Shown one piece after another: positions 33,901 through 47,682 of a DNA stretch of 64,000 nt (positions within the stretch are counted from its first letter, which is position 1; the number at the start of each line of letters is the position of its first letter). The position numbers and the translations under genes were made by a program. The stretch is from positions 2,694,501 to 2,758,500 of the forward strand of contig NC_083387.1 in assembly GCF_031755915.1 (NCBI RefSeq). Reading direction: 5' to 3'. This DNA comes from Ziziphus jujuba (Eukaryota; Streptophyta; Magnoliopsida; Rosales; Rhamnaceae). The notes below the pieces were generated by a model. That model ran no database searches. It was not told where the DNA came from and saw only the letters and a program-made list of their open reading frames with translations.

Positions 33901-36900
33901 TTTTTTTTTTTTTTTTAAATTATAAAAATGGTGAAACATCCAAATTTTAAAAAATTACCTAAAAAGAAACCATTGGCATAAATGATTATAATAAACATGT
34001 CAATAGGTCCATGCCAGCACCTATATAAGTGTGTAACATTATTTTGATTATTTATATAAGATCTTCCAATTGGAATATATATTAGATTGTCTAATTCTTT
34101 TTATAGCAATTTATTAACAATGCGTAGGTTTCAATCGTCTGGTAGGCGATTGAGTATTATCAAAGTCAAATACTTAATACCCGTGCTTCGTTAAAAAAAT
34201 TATAAGCTATAAAATAAAATTAAAAACAACATTTAAAATATATATCAAGCTTATGATTTTTTTAAATGAAGTATTTGAGTTGAAATACTCAATTTTGTAT
34301 CATAAAATTTCTATTGACTGAAAGGCAGATCGTGCAGAATGCCATTTTCACCAGCGGAAGCATGATAAAACAAGCCTGGGCAGTGGGCATGGTGTAGCAA
34401 CATACTCTGTCAACAATATAAAATAACATATAAAATAATTTAATAAATAAAATATAGATAATTAATAAGTTTTCAAAAGCATTTTCGTTTTAAAATATTG
34501 TTTGAATTACGTGGGAGTCCGCATGCGTGAACATGCCCAACATGCCCTTGATCATTATTATTTAGAGGGCTTGACCTCTGCAATTTTATATATTTACCGA
34601 AAAAAAAGTTTTTATGTATATATATATATATATATATTCATATATATTATATATATTCAAATCAATTTTTAATATCAAAACCGATTTTAAATTTTTTTAA
34701 ATAAAAAATTATATTAAAATTTAAAATTATATTTATTAATCATAAATTATAATAAAATTTATTTTTTTAAATAAAAAATTTTAATATATCAATAAATTCA
34801 AATTTGATAATTTTTAAATTTTAATTTTTAATATAATTTTTTTAAATAAAATATTTAATATACAATCTATCCAAAATTTTTCATATTTTGTGTTATCCAA
34901 AATTTTTCATATTCTGTGTTATTCGAATTCGTATTTTCATAAATATCTTTAATGTAATTTAATATTAATAAATATAAATATATACATACAATATCATTTT
35001 TAATTTAACTATGGTATTAACATTTTTTTTCCTAATCAAAAGTCGTTTTGAATCAACTCAAAACCTGCCAAAATCCAATTTGTTTTAAAATCTTAATTTG
35101 TAACTTCGTCAACATGAAAATTTATGTGGCAGTTTTCGGTTAACTACCGTTTACGTCATGAAAATAATATATATATATATATATTGAAATTAAAAATATG
35201 CATGTTCTATTTGGTCTTCTAGATTTATATTTGACACTGATATGTAAAGTTCTGGATGGAGTAGGATGGAGTAATTTTTTTAACACAACTATTCTTTTGT
35301 TACGATCTATACATTATTTATTATCTTATTTTATATGCTATGAATAATTCTTTATTTTCAGAAAACAACATACATTTGCAGCTTTTTGGTGCCCACAGAT
35401 TCCTTAGTCAATTAATTTTATATTTTTTATTGTAATTATTTTAAAATCTTAGGTTAGGCAAGCAAATGAGTAAAAGTTAAAATGCTTTTCAATTTTAGTT
35501 TACTTATATACAGAAGAACTAGTTTGATAATTTTTGGAAAGGAAACAATAAGTTGCACTTTGAAAGCTCCTAAGATTTAATGTTCTCTGTCTCTTTTTTT
35601 TTTTTTTTTCATATTATATAAATATATATATATATATATCTCTAAAGAATAATGTTAATTGAGGTATTAACTAATTCTAATGCTATACCAAAAAGCTGGA
35701 AAAGTAATTAGACTTATTATGTAATTTCTTCATCGCATTGGTTCGCCAAGAACATTGGGAACCTTTGCTAGCCAACCTTGCTAAGTGGAGAGAACTTTTC
35801 ATTCAACCACTAATATATCCATATTTAGTGTCTTTTTCTTTGTTTGGCTTAGCCTGACATTATTTACTTTATTATTATTATTTTTTTTTTACTGCCATTC
35901 CAATATCCTTCTTCTTTGTCGTTGGTGTTGTTGTTTTTAAATTTTTTTTATATTTTATTTTGTTTATTATATTTTAATACTTTTTTATTTTATTTTATTT
36001 ATTTTGTTGAATTGAGTCTAGTCATTTGGGTATAATTGCTAAATAGTATGTACATGTGGCTTCGACATCGTACTAATTCGAGCTATTGTCACAACGCAAG
36101 TGCATGTATGTTGTAGCAAAAGAACTTTCAAAGAAATTTCTTAGATTGGTTGCAATAATCGTATAAAACAGGGTGGGCTCATTTCCTATTTCTTTCTTTT
36201 TTTTTTTTTTAAAATTTTTTCTCACAATTTTTTTTTTGTCTCGGGTTTGAAAAATGGATTTTGAGGTTCGAATACAAACAGTGTACGATAATCAAACATA
36301 TCAGATTGTTCACACTTGAATAAAAGAAGTTCAATTTCAATGTGCTCAAACAAATATTATGTAATATATATATATATGTACAGATATTTATATATTTAAT
36401 AATAGGTAGTATGGGACCGCATGTATAATGCAGTCGAGAAAACAACTAAAGAGGAGGAGAATATTGGAAGCAAAAATTGAATCAAAGAATTTGAAAGGTG
36501 AGTGTAGAAAGTGATTCCAATTTCCAATAACATGTAAACTAATCCAGGTGGTGTTTTTCGACTGAGATATATGGAATTTATTAATAAATTTTGTGGCCAA
36601 TAATAGAGTTCCAAAACTTCGTAAAACTCTCAAAAGCTGGTGGCCTTCTTTTGTGGCAATGACATCACCTGTAGTATTAAGAGAGAGAGAGATGAACGGC
36701 GTGTCGTATATTAAGCCAGGCATGGGCAAAAATGAGAACAGCCAACTGGATTTGTTCCTGATGTTGAGTCATAAGCAAAAGCAGAGGTGTCTTTACTCTC
36801 GACCTCATTTTTCTTTTTAAAGTTGTTATTATTTGTATATTTATTTTATCATTTCCTCTTTGTTTAAATATTCTTGGGTTTCAAATTTCCCTAATCAAGT

Positions 36901-38378
36901 ACTTAATTTAAACATATTTTTGGAAATTCAAGGAGCTCGGCCTACATTGACACCTAATAAGCCAAAAAAAAATTAAAAGGCATGTATTTTTTTTTTATTT
37001 TTTTAAATTTTGTGGTACGAAGAGCATATATTTAATTAAAATTCTTTTTGACATAACTTTTAAAAAAATTATAATATTTTTAAAATTCAAAAGTAATATT
37101 TGAGTAATTTTTAAAAAGTAGATCAGAAATACTTATAATGAAAAATGATTTCTTCGTAAAGCGCTTTCAAAAAAGAAATAAAAGCATAAATGAAACTTTT
37201 ACCAAAGTTGAACATAGAAATGGCATAGGGTTTTTTAACCTAATGCCCTCTGCTAGGCCTAATTAAAAGATGCCCATACAACCAACCCAATCCAATAATT
37301 GGTTAAGAGCTATAGATATGGAAATGGCCCATATTTGTGTTGGGCTTGGATAGGTGATGACACGCGGATCACTTCTGTCTCTGCTAGCTCGCCAATTCAA
37401 GCCACATATGATATCACCTACAAGATGGGGCACCACTGATCTAGACCCATCTTTGCTTCTACCTTTTGCCCCAAACTTTTTTGTAGGATAAATATCATTT
37501 ACATCTTTCTAATTTTATCATAATTATATTTAAATTCTATATTTAAAAAAAAATATCATAATTAATTTCTTATATATATATATATATATATATCAAAATT
37601 AGATCAATTAGTCAATCTTTCTGTCAGTTTTTAAGGCCAAATGAATGTTAAAATCAGCATTTGATATTGTTCAAATACAATTAAAGCCAAGGAAAAATTA
37701 AAAATCAACATCTTATAATTGAATAATATAGCTGAAATACAATTATAAATTTTAACACTTAAAACATATGAGTGTAAGTGATTATTTCCTAAAAGCGAAA
37801 AACTGAAAAGTCTAAATAAAATTTTCCCTTTATTTATAATAGACATACAAAGAAACTTGCCTTTTGCCACCCTTTTACATTTATTTGTTTTTGGTCAAAT
37901 TTGTCATGCAATTCAAGTGTTATTTTCAAGAACCTTATTTGGATCGAGTATATATTTGTCGCTGCTACTAATTTGAACTGATAGTACCAATTGAATAAAC
38001 TGTCGAAAGTCATATATTTCATGCTAAACCAAAATTAAGCTAACTGCTATTGTTAAGCAATAAGATATTTCTTTTGAATAAGCTATGGTCAGCAATGGTT
38101 TTGCATGCAGAGATTGAACACATGGTGTTACTTACTCGACTATAAGATTACTTGGGACACTTTACTTAGAAAATACAATAGAAATATGCAGAAACATATC
38201 ACTTAATCCTCACAAAAACAAAGAAAAAAAACAGATATTTAGAATCAGAACATAGTTATAAAATTAGACGACTGTTAATAATGAAAAAAAATATGCGTGC
38301 ACTCCAATGAAAGATGAGCATACTTATATGTAATATTGTTTAATCATGATGATCATATTCATTCACCACCATATTCTC
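30930..38378. other. Gene-poor, AT-rich region
   Basis: Over 7 kb without a recognisable gene. It holds many (AT)n tracts (about 31088, 31768, 32146, 32594, 32787, 34617, 35168, 37567), an (AAT)n run at 33745-33769, poly(T) tracts, and a 25-bp tandem duplication (ccaaaatttttcatatt...) at 34870-34920. Patches that are less AT-rich near 32200-32340, 36390-36800 and 37310-37460 show no coding potential I can support. Confidence 0.45.
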
Positions 38379-39224
38379 CTACTCTTTCTTAAAGGAGACG
38401 TTCTTTCCGGTACCAAATGATGAAGAAGACCTGGCCATCTTATTTTTTGCACGGTGTATATAATCAGAGAAATGGTCTTTCAAGCTGTCTTTTTTATTTC
38501 CATCATGACGCACACCATCTAATAAGTCCCATGTGTTCTTCCCATCATCCAACTCGCTCCTAATTTCGATCTTCTTACGATTTATATAATCAGAAAATGC
38601 GTCGTTCAGATGATCTACTCCTTGTTTTTTATTCCGTTCATTGATACCTTGACGACGATCCTGATCATCAGAAGCTGGTTTTCCATGACCCTTCGACTTG
38701 GTCAAGTTTTTTTCATCACCTTTTGTAACAAACTTGACCTCTCTGCCACCATGACTGCTCTGCTCCTGAGAAAAAACAACTCCCCTTTTGTGTGTTTGAC
38801 CTTGGGGTTCAACCTTAGAACCCACCTTGGCTGCTCCTGCTGCTAGGCCTTGGCTTTGACCAACCAGTACCACCTTCTCTGGCTGAGCCTTATTAGGCTT
38901 TGGTGTTTTCTCCTTGAACGAAACACTGATTGCTAGTCGACCATCTTCTTGTCCAACTTTCGTCGCTGATGAAATCACCTTCTGATGATTATTAGGAGTA
39001 GGAAGGACTTGAATTTTTGTGGCTGGCTCTTGATACCCATGATCAGCATCAGCATCTTCTCCACGGATTTCAATGATTTTGCCTCCTGCATGTGGAGCAG
39101 AATCTCTTGGACAGTATGAGATACGACGAATCTTTTGGATAGCAGGACCGACTCTGATAACGTTGAAGATTTTCTCACACACCCCTAAAGAGTTTGGAGT
39201 ACTGTTTTTCTTATTCATGGCCAT
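38379..39224 (-). CDS. Disordered plant protein with repeated FSDYI motifs, 281 residues
   Basis: Single-exon frame starting MAMNKKN. A short ordered N-terminal part (CEKIFNVIRVGPAIQKIRRISYCPRD) is followed by ~150 polar residues rich in Lys, Gln, Gly and Ser, probably disordered. Two copies of a C-terminal motif are visible: LNDAFSDYINRKKIEIRS (about 211-228) and LKDHFSDYIHRAKNKMARS (about 250-268). Both have the pattern F-S-D-Y-I-x-R-x-K and are spaced about 40 residues apart. I recognise this as a kind of small uncharacterised plant protein, without a defined function. The lack of stops over 846 bases and the motif repetition make a real gene likely. Confidence 0.72.
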   Translation of the reverse strand: MAMNKKNSTPNSLGVCEKIFNVIRVGPAIQKIRRISYCPRDSAPHAGGKIIEIRGEDADADHGYQEPATKIQVLPTPNNHQKVISSATKVGQEDGRLAISVSFKEKTPKPNKAQPEKVVLVGQSQGLAAGAAKVGSKVEPQGQTHKRGVVFSQEQSSHGGREVKFVTKGDEKNLTKSKGHGKPASDDQDRRQGINERNKKQGVDHLNDAFSDYINRKKIEIRSELDDGKNTWDLLDGVRHDGNKKDSLKDHFSDYIHRAKNKMARSSSSFGTGKNVSFKKE

Positions 39225-40465
39225 AACGATTAACCAATTTTTTTGTAATAATAATAGTAGACGAAGATGGAGGTGAGGGTTAAGTGACAGAGAGTGGTGT
39301 TTATATATATTACTCCGAGTGTGAATTGAAAAAAGAGAGAAGCAATGAGGGGGAAGTTGGCGTAAGTTTGGTTCTTAATGGATAATTTAGAAAGAGGTGG
39401 TGTTTGTTTATTTTTTTAACATTTTCCGAGTGGTATTTCCATGTTTGGGGATCGTATTCTTCTTACTTTTTGTGCCTCTATTTTCTTCAGAAGCAAGAAT
39501 ATCTAGCAAGTAATACTCAACAAAAAGGTACAAGTGAGTATCTAGCTGTTTTACACAATGTGAAAGCTAAGAAGGTTTCGTGCAAGCATCTGGCAGGCTG
39601 GTATTAGATTCTGTTTTGAGTACAGAAATTTGACAAAAATGAGCCAATCGGAGTTGCAGGAATATCTCACACAACACAAGCTGGAACCATTGGTTCGACT
39701 TTGAAATAGTGAGAAATTGCTTGGGAAAAAGGTCCAAAATGCTTCCAAACCAAGCTAATCACAAACTCCAAAAGTATCAGCGTGAAACCAGATTGTTAAT
39801 ATAGGATTGTGTGATTTCCTGCATGGTTTTAGCAAAGTCTAATATTCAATAGGGGCATAGTTTACCACTCTGCATCCACTTAGAGATTTTCCACATTTTT
39901 CATGTGCTTAAAAATATAATGTTACATGTCAAGCCACTTACATCACCTCATCGAAGTCCAATAGGAAGGTGAATGCTTCAATAAGTGAGATGTGAAGTAA
40001 TCAGTGCACAATTTGATTTCTGTGAATCTTCTTTTCTGGTGTGTTATAGTTTAACTTCTGACATGTTTATATATAAAAAAAGATTTATTCAAAATTGGGA
40101 CTTATTTGGCATTTGTTTAGCGTCTATTTATGAACAAGAGGTGGCCAACAATATTCATGGGTTAAGCTATAACTGGTATCTTAATTGCTGCAATAACCAT
40201 TTTTATTTTTACTTTTTGAGATTAATCACACAGAAATTTACAAGTCTGACCGGCCGTTGTTGGTGATACCAAAGGAAATGAAATTAGATGGGTAAATCCG
40301 AATCGGTCCAGTCGCAAAGTATTATCATGCAAAACTCTGATCTTTCCAACTTATTTTATATGAAAAATCAAATTTCTAAAAATTAAAAATATACAATTTT
40401 TAATATGAAATTTTTTTGGGGTCCTCATCTCTACGTGGCCTAGGTAATAAGTGGCTTAGCCTTCC
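39225..40465. other. Spacer between the FSDYI-motif gene and SP1
   Basis: Promoter of the gene at 38379-39224 on the left (possible TATA-like TTTATATATATT at about 39300) and the SP1 3'UTR on the right. No other gene seen. Confidence 0.45.
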
Positions 40466-43312
40466 TCAATGGCGGAAGGTTTTCACCACCTGTTCAATCC
40501 GCCGCCGGCAAAGAGGGCAACTGGTCAACTGTGAGGAGCAAGATGTACAACAGCACATATGGCCACACCTGGAAAAACATAATACAAGGTAAGTGAAACA
40601 AAAGAAAAGGCAGAGCCTTGCAAATAGACAGGGGTTTGGTCTTACGGGACAAATACGGCATTGTACTCCTGCTCAAGGCATATCACACATAAATCCGGCA
40701 CTAGTCGGTCTCTCTTAGTCCCATCCGGGGCATTATCATCTTGACCTGCAAAGAAAATCTCCATCAATCTAAACCTGTATCCAAACATACATTGCATAAA
40801 GTAACAAATGATGTAGACTATCTACCTTCACTATCTTGCCCAGATCTCTTTGCAGCTGCTGCAGCAAGAACCCTGTACACATAACATCTTTATGTTCCTT
40901 TGTCTAGATAGATATAACAGCAGAAATTTATAAACTTAGCTGCACCAGGCTTATAATTAACAAAGGGAATACACAATTCAAGAGCTGGCTTGTTGTCATG
41001 AGTAGCAATATCTATATAGTAATGTCTTTAATAGCAGCAGAAGTGTATAATTTGAGCTGAACAGTGATGCTGCTAAAGAAGGAATTTACCCATTTTAAGA
41101 GATGGCTTGTTATCGTGTTTAAAAATATCGATAAAGAAGCAGAACTTACTTTCTCTGCAGTTCTGAACGGCGCCTCCTTTCCATGATGTATTCAATGGCA
41201 TGCTTAGCAATCAGATAAACACCAAAGGCTGTCAGGCCCATCGATGCATATTTGTACCACCTGCAAAACTTATTCTCTATTAATGCAACTTCAAAAGGAA
41301 AGAGAAATACAAACACCGTATATTCATGTATATAAGCAACCTTGCCCATTTTCCAAGGTTTATAATGAGCTGATCAATCGTCTTGGGAGAGACATAAAAG
41401 GGCCCTTTGTGCGGTCGCTGAATTCGAACAGTGCCAATATCATCTTTAGCAGCCTGATCATAGATTTAAAAAAATAAAAAAATAAATAAAAGATAGTAGG
41501 TAAGTAATCATCTTATCAACACCAGAAGAACATATCTATGAGCCAAAAAATCTTATCAAACATGTCCCATCAAAAGAAAAGGGCTAAAATTATGTTGTCC
41601 AGATAATCTCCTAACTTCTACCTTTTTTCCTGCCTCCAAAAATTGTTAAATTATGAACTTAAGTCTGCCCCCAGATTAATTGTTTATTGCGCATTAATGT
41701 GTCAGATTTCTGTAAAAAGAGCACTTTTGATAAATTACTGTGTTATTTCATTTTCTATTACACATTAGTCAAACATGGATAAGTTTACCGTGTAATTAAC
41801 ATACCTCACCAACTACAGTCAAAGAACTACCAGTTGGAAGTAGCCGCTCTATTCGCTTGACGCCAAGCATCTATAAACAGAAGTCATCAGTTCAGTCTTA
41901 CCAAAAAGGGGTGGCCTCATCTGTGTATTAAACTAAAATATTGCCAAGAACAAACCTTGAGGCCTTGGAGATAATCCAATGTCCCACGTACAATGGATCT
42001 TCCTGACTCTTCAAACACCTCACTCACTACTGGTAACACAAAACCTGTGGCACCTCGGGCACCCACCACATTCACACGACCAGTCCCATCATCCTGCCCA
42101 TAGAAATCCCAGGAGCCAGCTAGTCAACCTTTAATTCAAAATAGCCATAACAGTATACACATAACCCCAACATTCCAAAAACAAGTAAAAGTTGTAGAAT
42201 ATCAGAACTACCATATAGAGATAGACAGAGAGACAGAAATGGATAGACAGACAATACAGCAAGTTCTCACCAGATACCAGGGAACCTCTTTACTCATGGA
42301 TAGCATCAAAGCAGAGTCTTGTATCCAAGAACCGGCATCGTTGTGTTTCAGAAAATGCTGTTCTGCCTAAAGAAGAAATAAAAAAGAATGTTACATAATC
42401 ATCAAACTGCAGACCTAAATGCAACATATCCAACGGAAAGAAATATAAATATATCTTTGGAATAAAAGATGCATATGATTTAGTCTGAAGAATTACTGTT
42501 TCCTCCACAACCACACCCCTTAAGCCACTGAGTTCGCAAGTGATGGGGGTTTCAGATCCAACTCTCCCAGATATGGCAACCACCAAGGGCAATATACACT
42601 CGGCATCCAATAATTGTGCTAAAAAGCCAAAGAAAATAAAAGAAAAAGAAAAATTTGCAATTAAGGTAATGTACCCAAGCAAACTAATGCCACAGAAAGC
42701 TATAAATTATTTTCCACCAGAGATTCCAAAAACAAATGCATTAAAAGATGAATTTAACACCATGGGATGAATTTCACGGATTCACGTACATTTTGAATTC
42801 ACATAACCATGGTATACTTTCTCAACAAATGGAATTCAGAGAGGCACATAAACTTAATTACATCACCTAAAAGAACAATATAATCTATCTTACAAAATTT
42901 GGTTTCCTCGTAGAGAAAACAAAAAGTTACATTGAGTTTCAAAAGGAAAAATAAAACAGTAATTCTTCAGAATCACAAAAAGCACATACCCAATTCCTTT
43001 AACTGATTGACCCGAGTAACCGATTTCAGAATCTCCGCATCCCTGTATCATCCACCAAAAAAAGAATTTATTAATTTTTTTAAGAAAAAAGATAAAAAAA
43101 AAAATTTAGCTTATACAAGACATCAAAAGTTTAGTAATTTAGTCCGTACAAGGTTTCAACTACGAAAGCCGTAGTTTTTAATGTAAAAATTCCGAACTAA
43201 TAATAATTCGAAGAAATATTGGGTAGTAAAGCACTGACCTTCCACTGCTCCTCCCAAGAAGGTAAAGAGCAGCTGCACTCAAACAACAACTTAATCCACC
43301 CCAAGGAAGCAT
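40466..43312 (-). CDS. SP1: RING E3 ubiquitin ligase of the SP1 (MULAN/MUL1-like) family
   Basis: Eleven exons in order: 43312-43239, 43042-42990, 42618-42497, 42366-42271, 42093-41956, 41870-41805, 41453-41341, 41260-41150, 40872-40826, 40745-40646 and 40568-40466. They total 1023 bases, or 340 residues. An N-terminal hydrophobic segment (residues ~5-22) and a second one (~225-243, YASMGLTAFGVYLIAK) flank the large membrane-facing domain, which contains the GIDE motif region (CELSGLRGVVVEE, VPWYLDDGTGRV). The C-terminal RING reads Cys293-x2-Cys296 ... Cys308-x-His310 ... Cys313 ... Cys324-x2-Cys327. In Arabidopsis SP1 sits in the chloroplast outer envelope, where it ubiquitinates TOC import components, and it also acts on peroxisomes. 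Mammalian MUL1 is the mitochondrial relative. SP1 versus its paralogue SPL1 cannot be settled here. Confidence 0.92.
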
Positions 43313-44664
43313 CTTCTTCAACCACTTTAATTCCTCAAAACCTAATCTCAGACCCTTCTGCTAATACACCTCTCTTCATCGAACAGAAAATGTATAGAGG
43401 CACAGAAATGGGATAAATGATTTAAATTTTTTTTTTTTTTTAAATTACATGAATATGAACCGCCTTGATAGAAATTCAAACTGAAAAGGAAAAAAAAGAC
43501 AACTTTAAAAATTAAAGACGACGGGAAATTAGGGTTTGAGAGACAGTTGAGAGTAGGAAACGAGAAGATAAGTATTGGGGAAACAAATATATTAAAAACA
43601 AAAAAAAAAAAAGAAGGCGCAAGATGATTGAGACAAGGTTCTGTTACTTTTAAGAGTTTTGTCGAATTTTCTGTTAGTTTCACAAGAAAACAAAACAGAT
43701 GGAAAGAAAATAGAGAGAGAATCCGATACGAAGAGTGGAGGAGAGGAAGAAGGGAGTACGAGGGAACTGGAAGAGAGACAACTTTCCGAAGTGGGTGTTG
43801 CTAAGATACGCGGCCTGCGTGTCAGAGGCTCCAGCCTTTTAATCCTACGCACCCACAAACTAAATCGGCGATTCGCTCCTGGGGAGACTCGCCGCTGGAA
43901 TGGATCTACTCGTAACAGCCACTTATTTTAGCTACCTACTATTAGTTTTTATATTGAACAAAATTATTTTACCACTTTATAAAAACCAATTTTCAAATAA
44001 AATTCATGGTAAAAAAATTAAATTTTATTTACAATTTTTTTTTAAAAAAAATATGTGTATATTCTCATTAATAAAAATAAAATTCAAGATTTTTCTCTTG
44101 AGTACGAGGTTAAATAATTCTTCAAATATTTCACTTGAAATGGAAGATTATAAAAAGGATAAACTTCAAAAGACCAGTTTTTATTATTCATAAAAACAGG
44201 ACCATAGGATCTTATTTATGCCTTTATAAAAGTAAACTAAAATTAAATTAAAAAGTGGGTGTTAATTTACCCTTCGTACAAAGTTCAAATGGAAAAATAT
44301 GACAGGTATTCATGCCGTAGAATAATTGAAATTTATTGCATTTTTAGACTTTGAAAATGTGTAATAGTAGATAAATGGCTAATTGATTGCCATGCTAAAT
44401 CTAAAATGACTATTAAATGATGATCAAATGTTAAATGGCGCCGTTAGGGTCCATAATATTGGATTAAACCATTGTTGTTAGATTCTCTAGTTCTTATTTG
44501 AGTCCATAACTCATTCAGATCAATGATGTAAAGTTACTGGAATGAACTTGCATTCTGTTCCTTAGTCTCAAACATATTTCTGATCTTTTGCTGTATTGAC
44601 TTGTTGGATTTATAATAAACAGAAAACAGGTATACTTTGAGACTGGTAACTTTTCTTTTACAGG
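43313..44664. other. SP1 leader/promoter and spacer
   Basis: SP1 5'UTR probably 43313-43380 or further. The 43620-43900 stretch is purine-rich and GC-richer and probably promoter. The remainder up to 44664 is AT-rich, with the 3' flank of the GDSL gene. No gene recognised. Confidence 0.45.
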
Positions 44665-46265
44665 TCATACATTTTGGACAGAATAGGAATTCACAGACAG
44701 AGGTGGATCAGAGTATTTTCCAGTCAAAATCTGTGAAGTAACATATTGATTTGCAGCTTCTGTATAATGGGTTCCATCCCAGTTTACATATTCTGCTGTA
44801 TTATTACATGGTGTTGCAGTCACTGTACTTCCATTTACTTTCTTGGTTATTCCACAACCAATTTGGCTATCATAATTCAATGGCAGCCCACCATATCCGC
44901 AGCAAGCTGCTATAGGCTGTTTGAATCCTGGAAAACCCAATAATATTGAAATGAGTAAGAAAATAGAGAATCACCAAATGGAAAATACAAAATGGAAAAT
45001 TTTGAGTAGTGCAGCTTACCATATTGAGAATAGTTTGCAATAAGGTCACTTTTTATGGAGAAAATATCAACCAAAATGAAGTTAGCGTCTGGAAATTGTT
45101 CACGAAGCTGCAAGGTAAGATTATGTAATTGTGCGTTGAAAACAGTTGCAGCTCTGTTATGTGAGATTACACATCCAAATTGGTCCAGCTTTGGTGGATC
45201 TTTTCCAAATGTGGCAATGATTCTTGGTAGGCATCCTAGAGGGCCTGTGTTGTGAATCCAAAATTTTCTAGCTCCGGTATTGTATATTCTCTGAAAGCAA
45301 AGAAAACACGGAGGAAAAAACCAAAAAAAATAAAAAAAAATAAAAAGAAAAAAAAAAAGAAAAAAGAAAACTTCAATTTATCTAGATTGTGAATAAAAAT
45401 CAGCTGCGCAAATTCTGAATTTGTGGAAAAAAAGGAAAAAAAGATGGATAACCTTCAATCCGGTCTCAAATTCTGTAAGAATAGTTGGGATGAAATCGAC
45501 CACTTGGTCTTCTGACTTGTAATTAAAGGCAGCATCAATATCATTCTGACCCACATCGAACATATAAAGACCTTGCTTGAAAAGCTCTTCAGAAGGGAGA
45601 GCTTTTTGAAGCTTCTTGTCTGAAATCCACCAATAAATAACTTGTTAATCAGCATTTCCATGGAAGATAAACTCCAACAATCTAGCTTCACCTAAGCTAT
45701 ACCACATATGATCATTACCTCTAGCTAGTAGTTCAAGAACACGAGCTTTGAATCTGAAAAACTGAAAAACCTGAAATCCAAATGAAAAGGGGTCTATGGA
45801 AGCTGCATTGGCTGGAAGTATGGTAGCCCCGCCAGTTGCAAAATTGCACCCTTTTTGGAAACTTGGTGCACCAACAGAATCCAAATACGGGTTTAAAAAT
45901 GGTAGGCCAGCTTCATCCACTGCAGAGGACACATAAAACAAATGCACACAAATCAATATATTCCAATTGTGTTCTTTGCTTGCTGTTTTCTGATTACTTA
46001 GAAAATTCAGGTAAAAAGAAACATGCATACTTAGAAAATCAATGATCAAACGTCCATCACAGAAGCGTCCAGAGGGCTTGAGGAAGTAGGTTTGGCCACT
46101 GAATGGCTGAATAGGGAAGGCCACTCCTGCAACAAGACCACCAGTATCTGAATTGGAATCACCAAAGTTGAAAACCGCCGGGTAACTGAAATTGATGGAG
46201 CTAATAAGAGGCAAGTATGACAAGATCAAGGCAAGCGTTTGGAAGGAGAGAATTTCCATTGCCAT
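44665..46265 (-). CDS. GDSL-type esterase/lipase (SGNH hydrolase), secreted
   Basis: Five exons in order: 46265-46031, 45919-45719, 45619-45453, 45290-45020 and 44927-44665. They total 1137 bases, or 378 residues. A signal peptide (residues ~1-23, LSFQTLALILSYLPLISS) precedes block I, FNFGDSNSDTGG, with the nucleophile Ser37. Later come GLYMFDVGQND (block III, oxyanion Asn), NTGPLGCLP, and block V, NWDGTHYTEAAN, with Asp342 and His345. All SGNH residues are present, so it should be catalytically competent toward ester substrates in the apoplast or secretory route. Its closest kin, by eye, are the At1g54790-like GDSL esterases. The actual substrate is unknown. A second ATG two codons in is also possible as start. 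Confidence 0.93.
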
Positions 46266-47060
46266 ATCATTAAGTTGAAGAAAGCTATAGGTAGATTTAT
46301 TGGATTGGGAAATCTTAAGCCGTGTATATATAAATCCCATATTGGCTGAAACGTTAAGAAAATGTTTGGTGAAGTGTGGGTGTCTTGCAAGATGAAGTAA
46401 AGGGTCAATCATGCCAAAAAGGTAAACTGAAGTTTCAAGAAATAAAAAAAAAAAGCAAAAATCAATAAAGTTCGTAGCAAACAATAAAAAGAGGACAAAT
46501 CAACTTAAAATCTTTTTGCTTTTTGGGAGGGTTGGGGGTGTGTGGTGCGGGGTTAGATTAAGTTTAAGCATTAAAAAGACATAAAAGAAAAAAAGTATGT
46601 TGGCAAACCACAATCACAAGCAAACGTTTTTGCATTTTCAACCAAAAAAAAAAAAAAAAGGCAAAAAAAATGTAAAAGGGTATTTATATAATTTGAAGAA
46701 ACAATGAAAATGTAGTCTTTAAAATGGGTAGAAGTATTAGTGTGATTTTCATTTTATGTTTGTAATAACTAATAAACACTATTCCTATAACTTTTTAGTT
46801 TTTCATATATCTTCGTTTTAGGTACGACATGTTGTAAGCTAGAGAGCATCGGGTTAAGATATTTTATGGGCCACGTGATGACATAGACGGGTCGGGTTGC
46901 AAGAGCAAGGGAACAGAATGGGCGAGTCGAGTAAAACCCTCGAAGAAAACCCCTATTAGGTCCTAAAACCCCTCAGCGGCTCTGCCAAGTTCCTACTCTC
47001 TCCGCCACTCTGTGTGCGTGAAAAGCGAATAGGTGCTTGGACTTCCTTCTTCAGCTTTCC
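46266..47060. promoter_or_regulatory. Divergent promoter region of the GDSL and mtEF-Tu genes
   Basis: The two genes are transcribed away from each other. At 46866-46877 atgggccacgtg combines a site II motif (TGGGCC) with a G-box (CACGTG), about 190 bp upstream of the EF-Tu ATG. The EF-Tu leader is C/T-rich with aaaaccct-like motifs near 46935 and 46970. The rest is AT-rich with poly(A). Confidence 0.5.
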
Positions 47061-47641
47061 ATGGCTTCCGTCGCTCTCAGAAACCCTAACTCCAAGCGCC
47101 TTCTTCCATTTTCCTCTCAAATCTACTCTTGCTACAGAGGAGCCATCCCCGCCGCTGGTCCTTCACTCTCCGATTCCATCTCTGGACATGACAAATCTTA
47201 TACTCCGCTTCCATGGTGGAGATCCATGGCCACCTTCACTAGAACGTAAGTTTACACTCTGATCCTTCCTTCACTTCTGCCTCATTTCATTCATATGTAT
47301 ATATATGAAATGAAATGTTTCTTAATTTAGTTGGAGTAGTTTTGTAAAGCTTTTGTGAGAAAATGATACTTGTCTTTGGTATGGAGTTGTAATGATCAAA
47401 TATAAAATTGATTTTTTACATTTTATCCGAAAGCTGTCCACGAGGACAATGGTAGATTTGATGAGAGGATATCTGGCATTAAATTCTATTCTATTCCTTA
47501 ATTTATTTATTTTTTTTCCTATTCAAACAGGAAACCTCATGTGAATGTAGGAACAATTGGACATGTTGATCATGGAAAGACTACTCTCACTGCTGCAATT
47601 ACGAAGGTTTGGTTATGGATTCTTTTGCTTGTTTCTTATTG

Positions 47642-47682
<41 letters not shown>

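Noticed and set aside
43592..43931. Short frames on both strands upstream of SP1
   Set aside because: Purine-rich promoter or leader DNA. Low-complexity translations with Ser/Phe or Glu/Arg runs and no homology.
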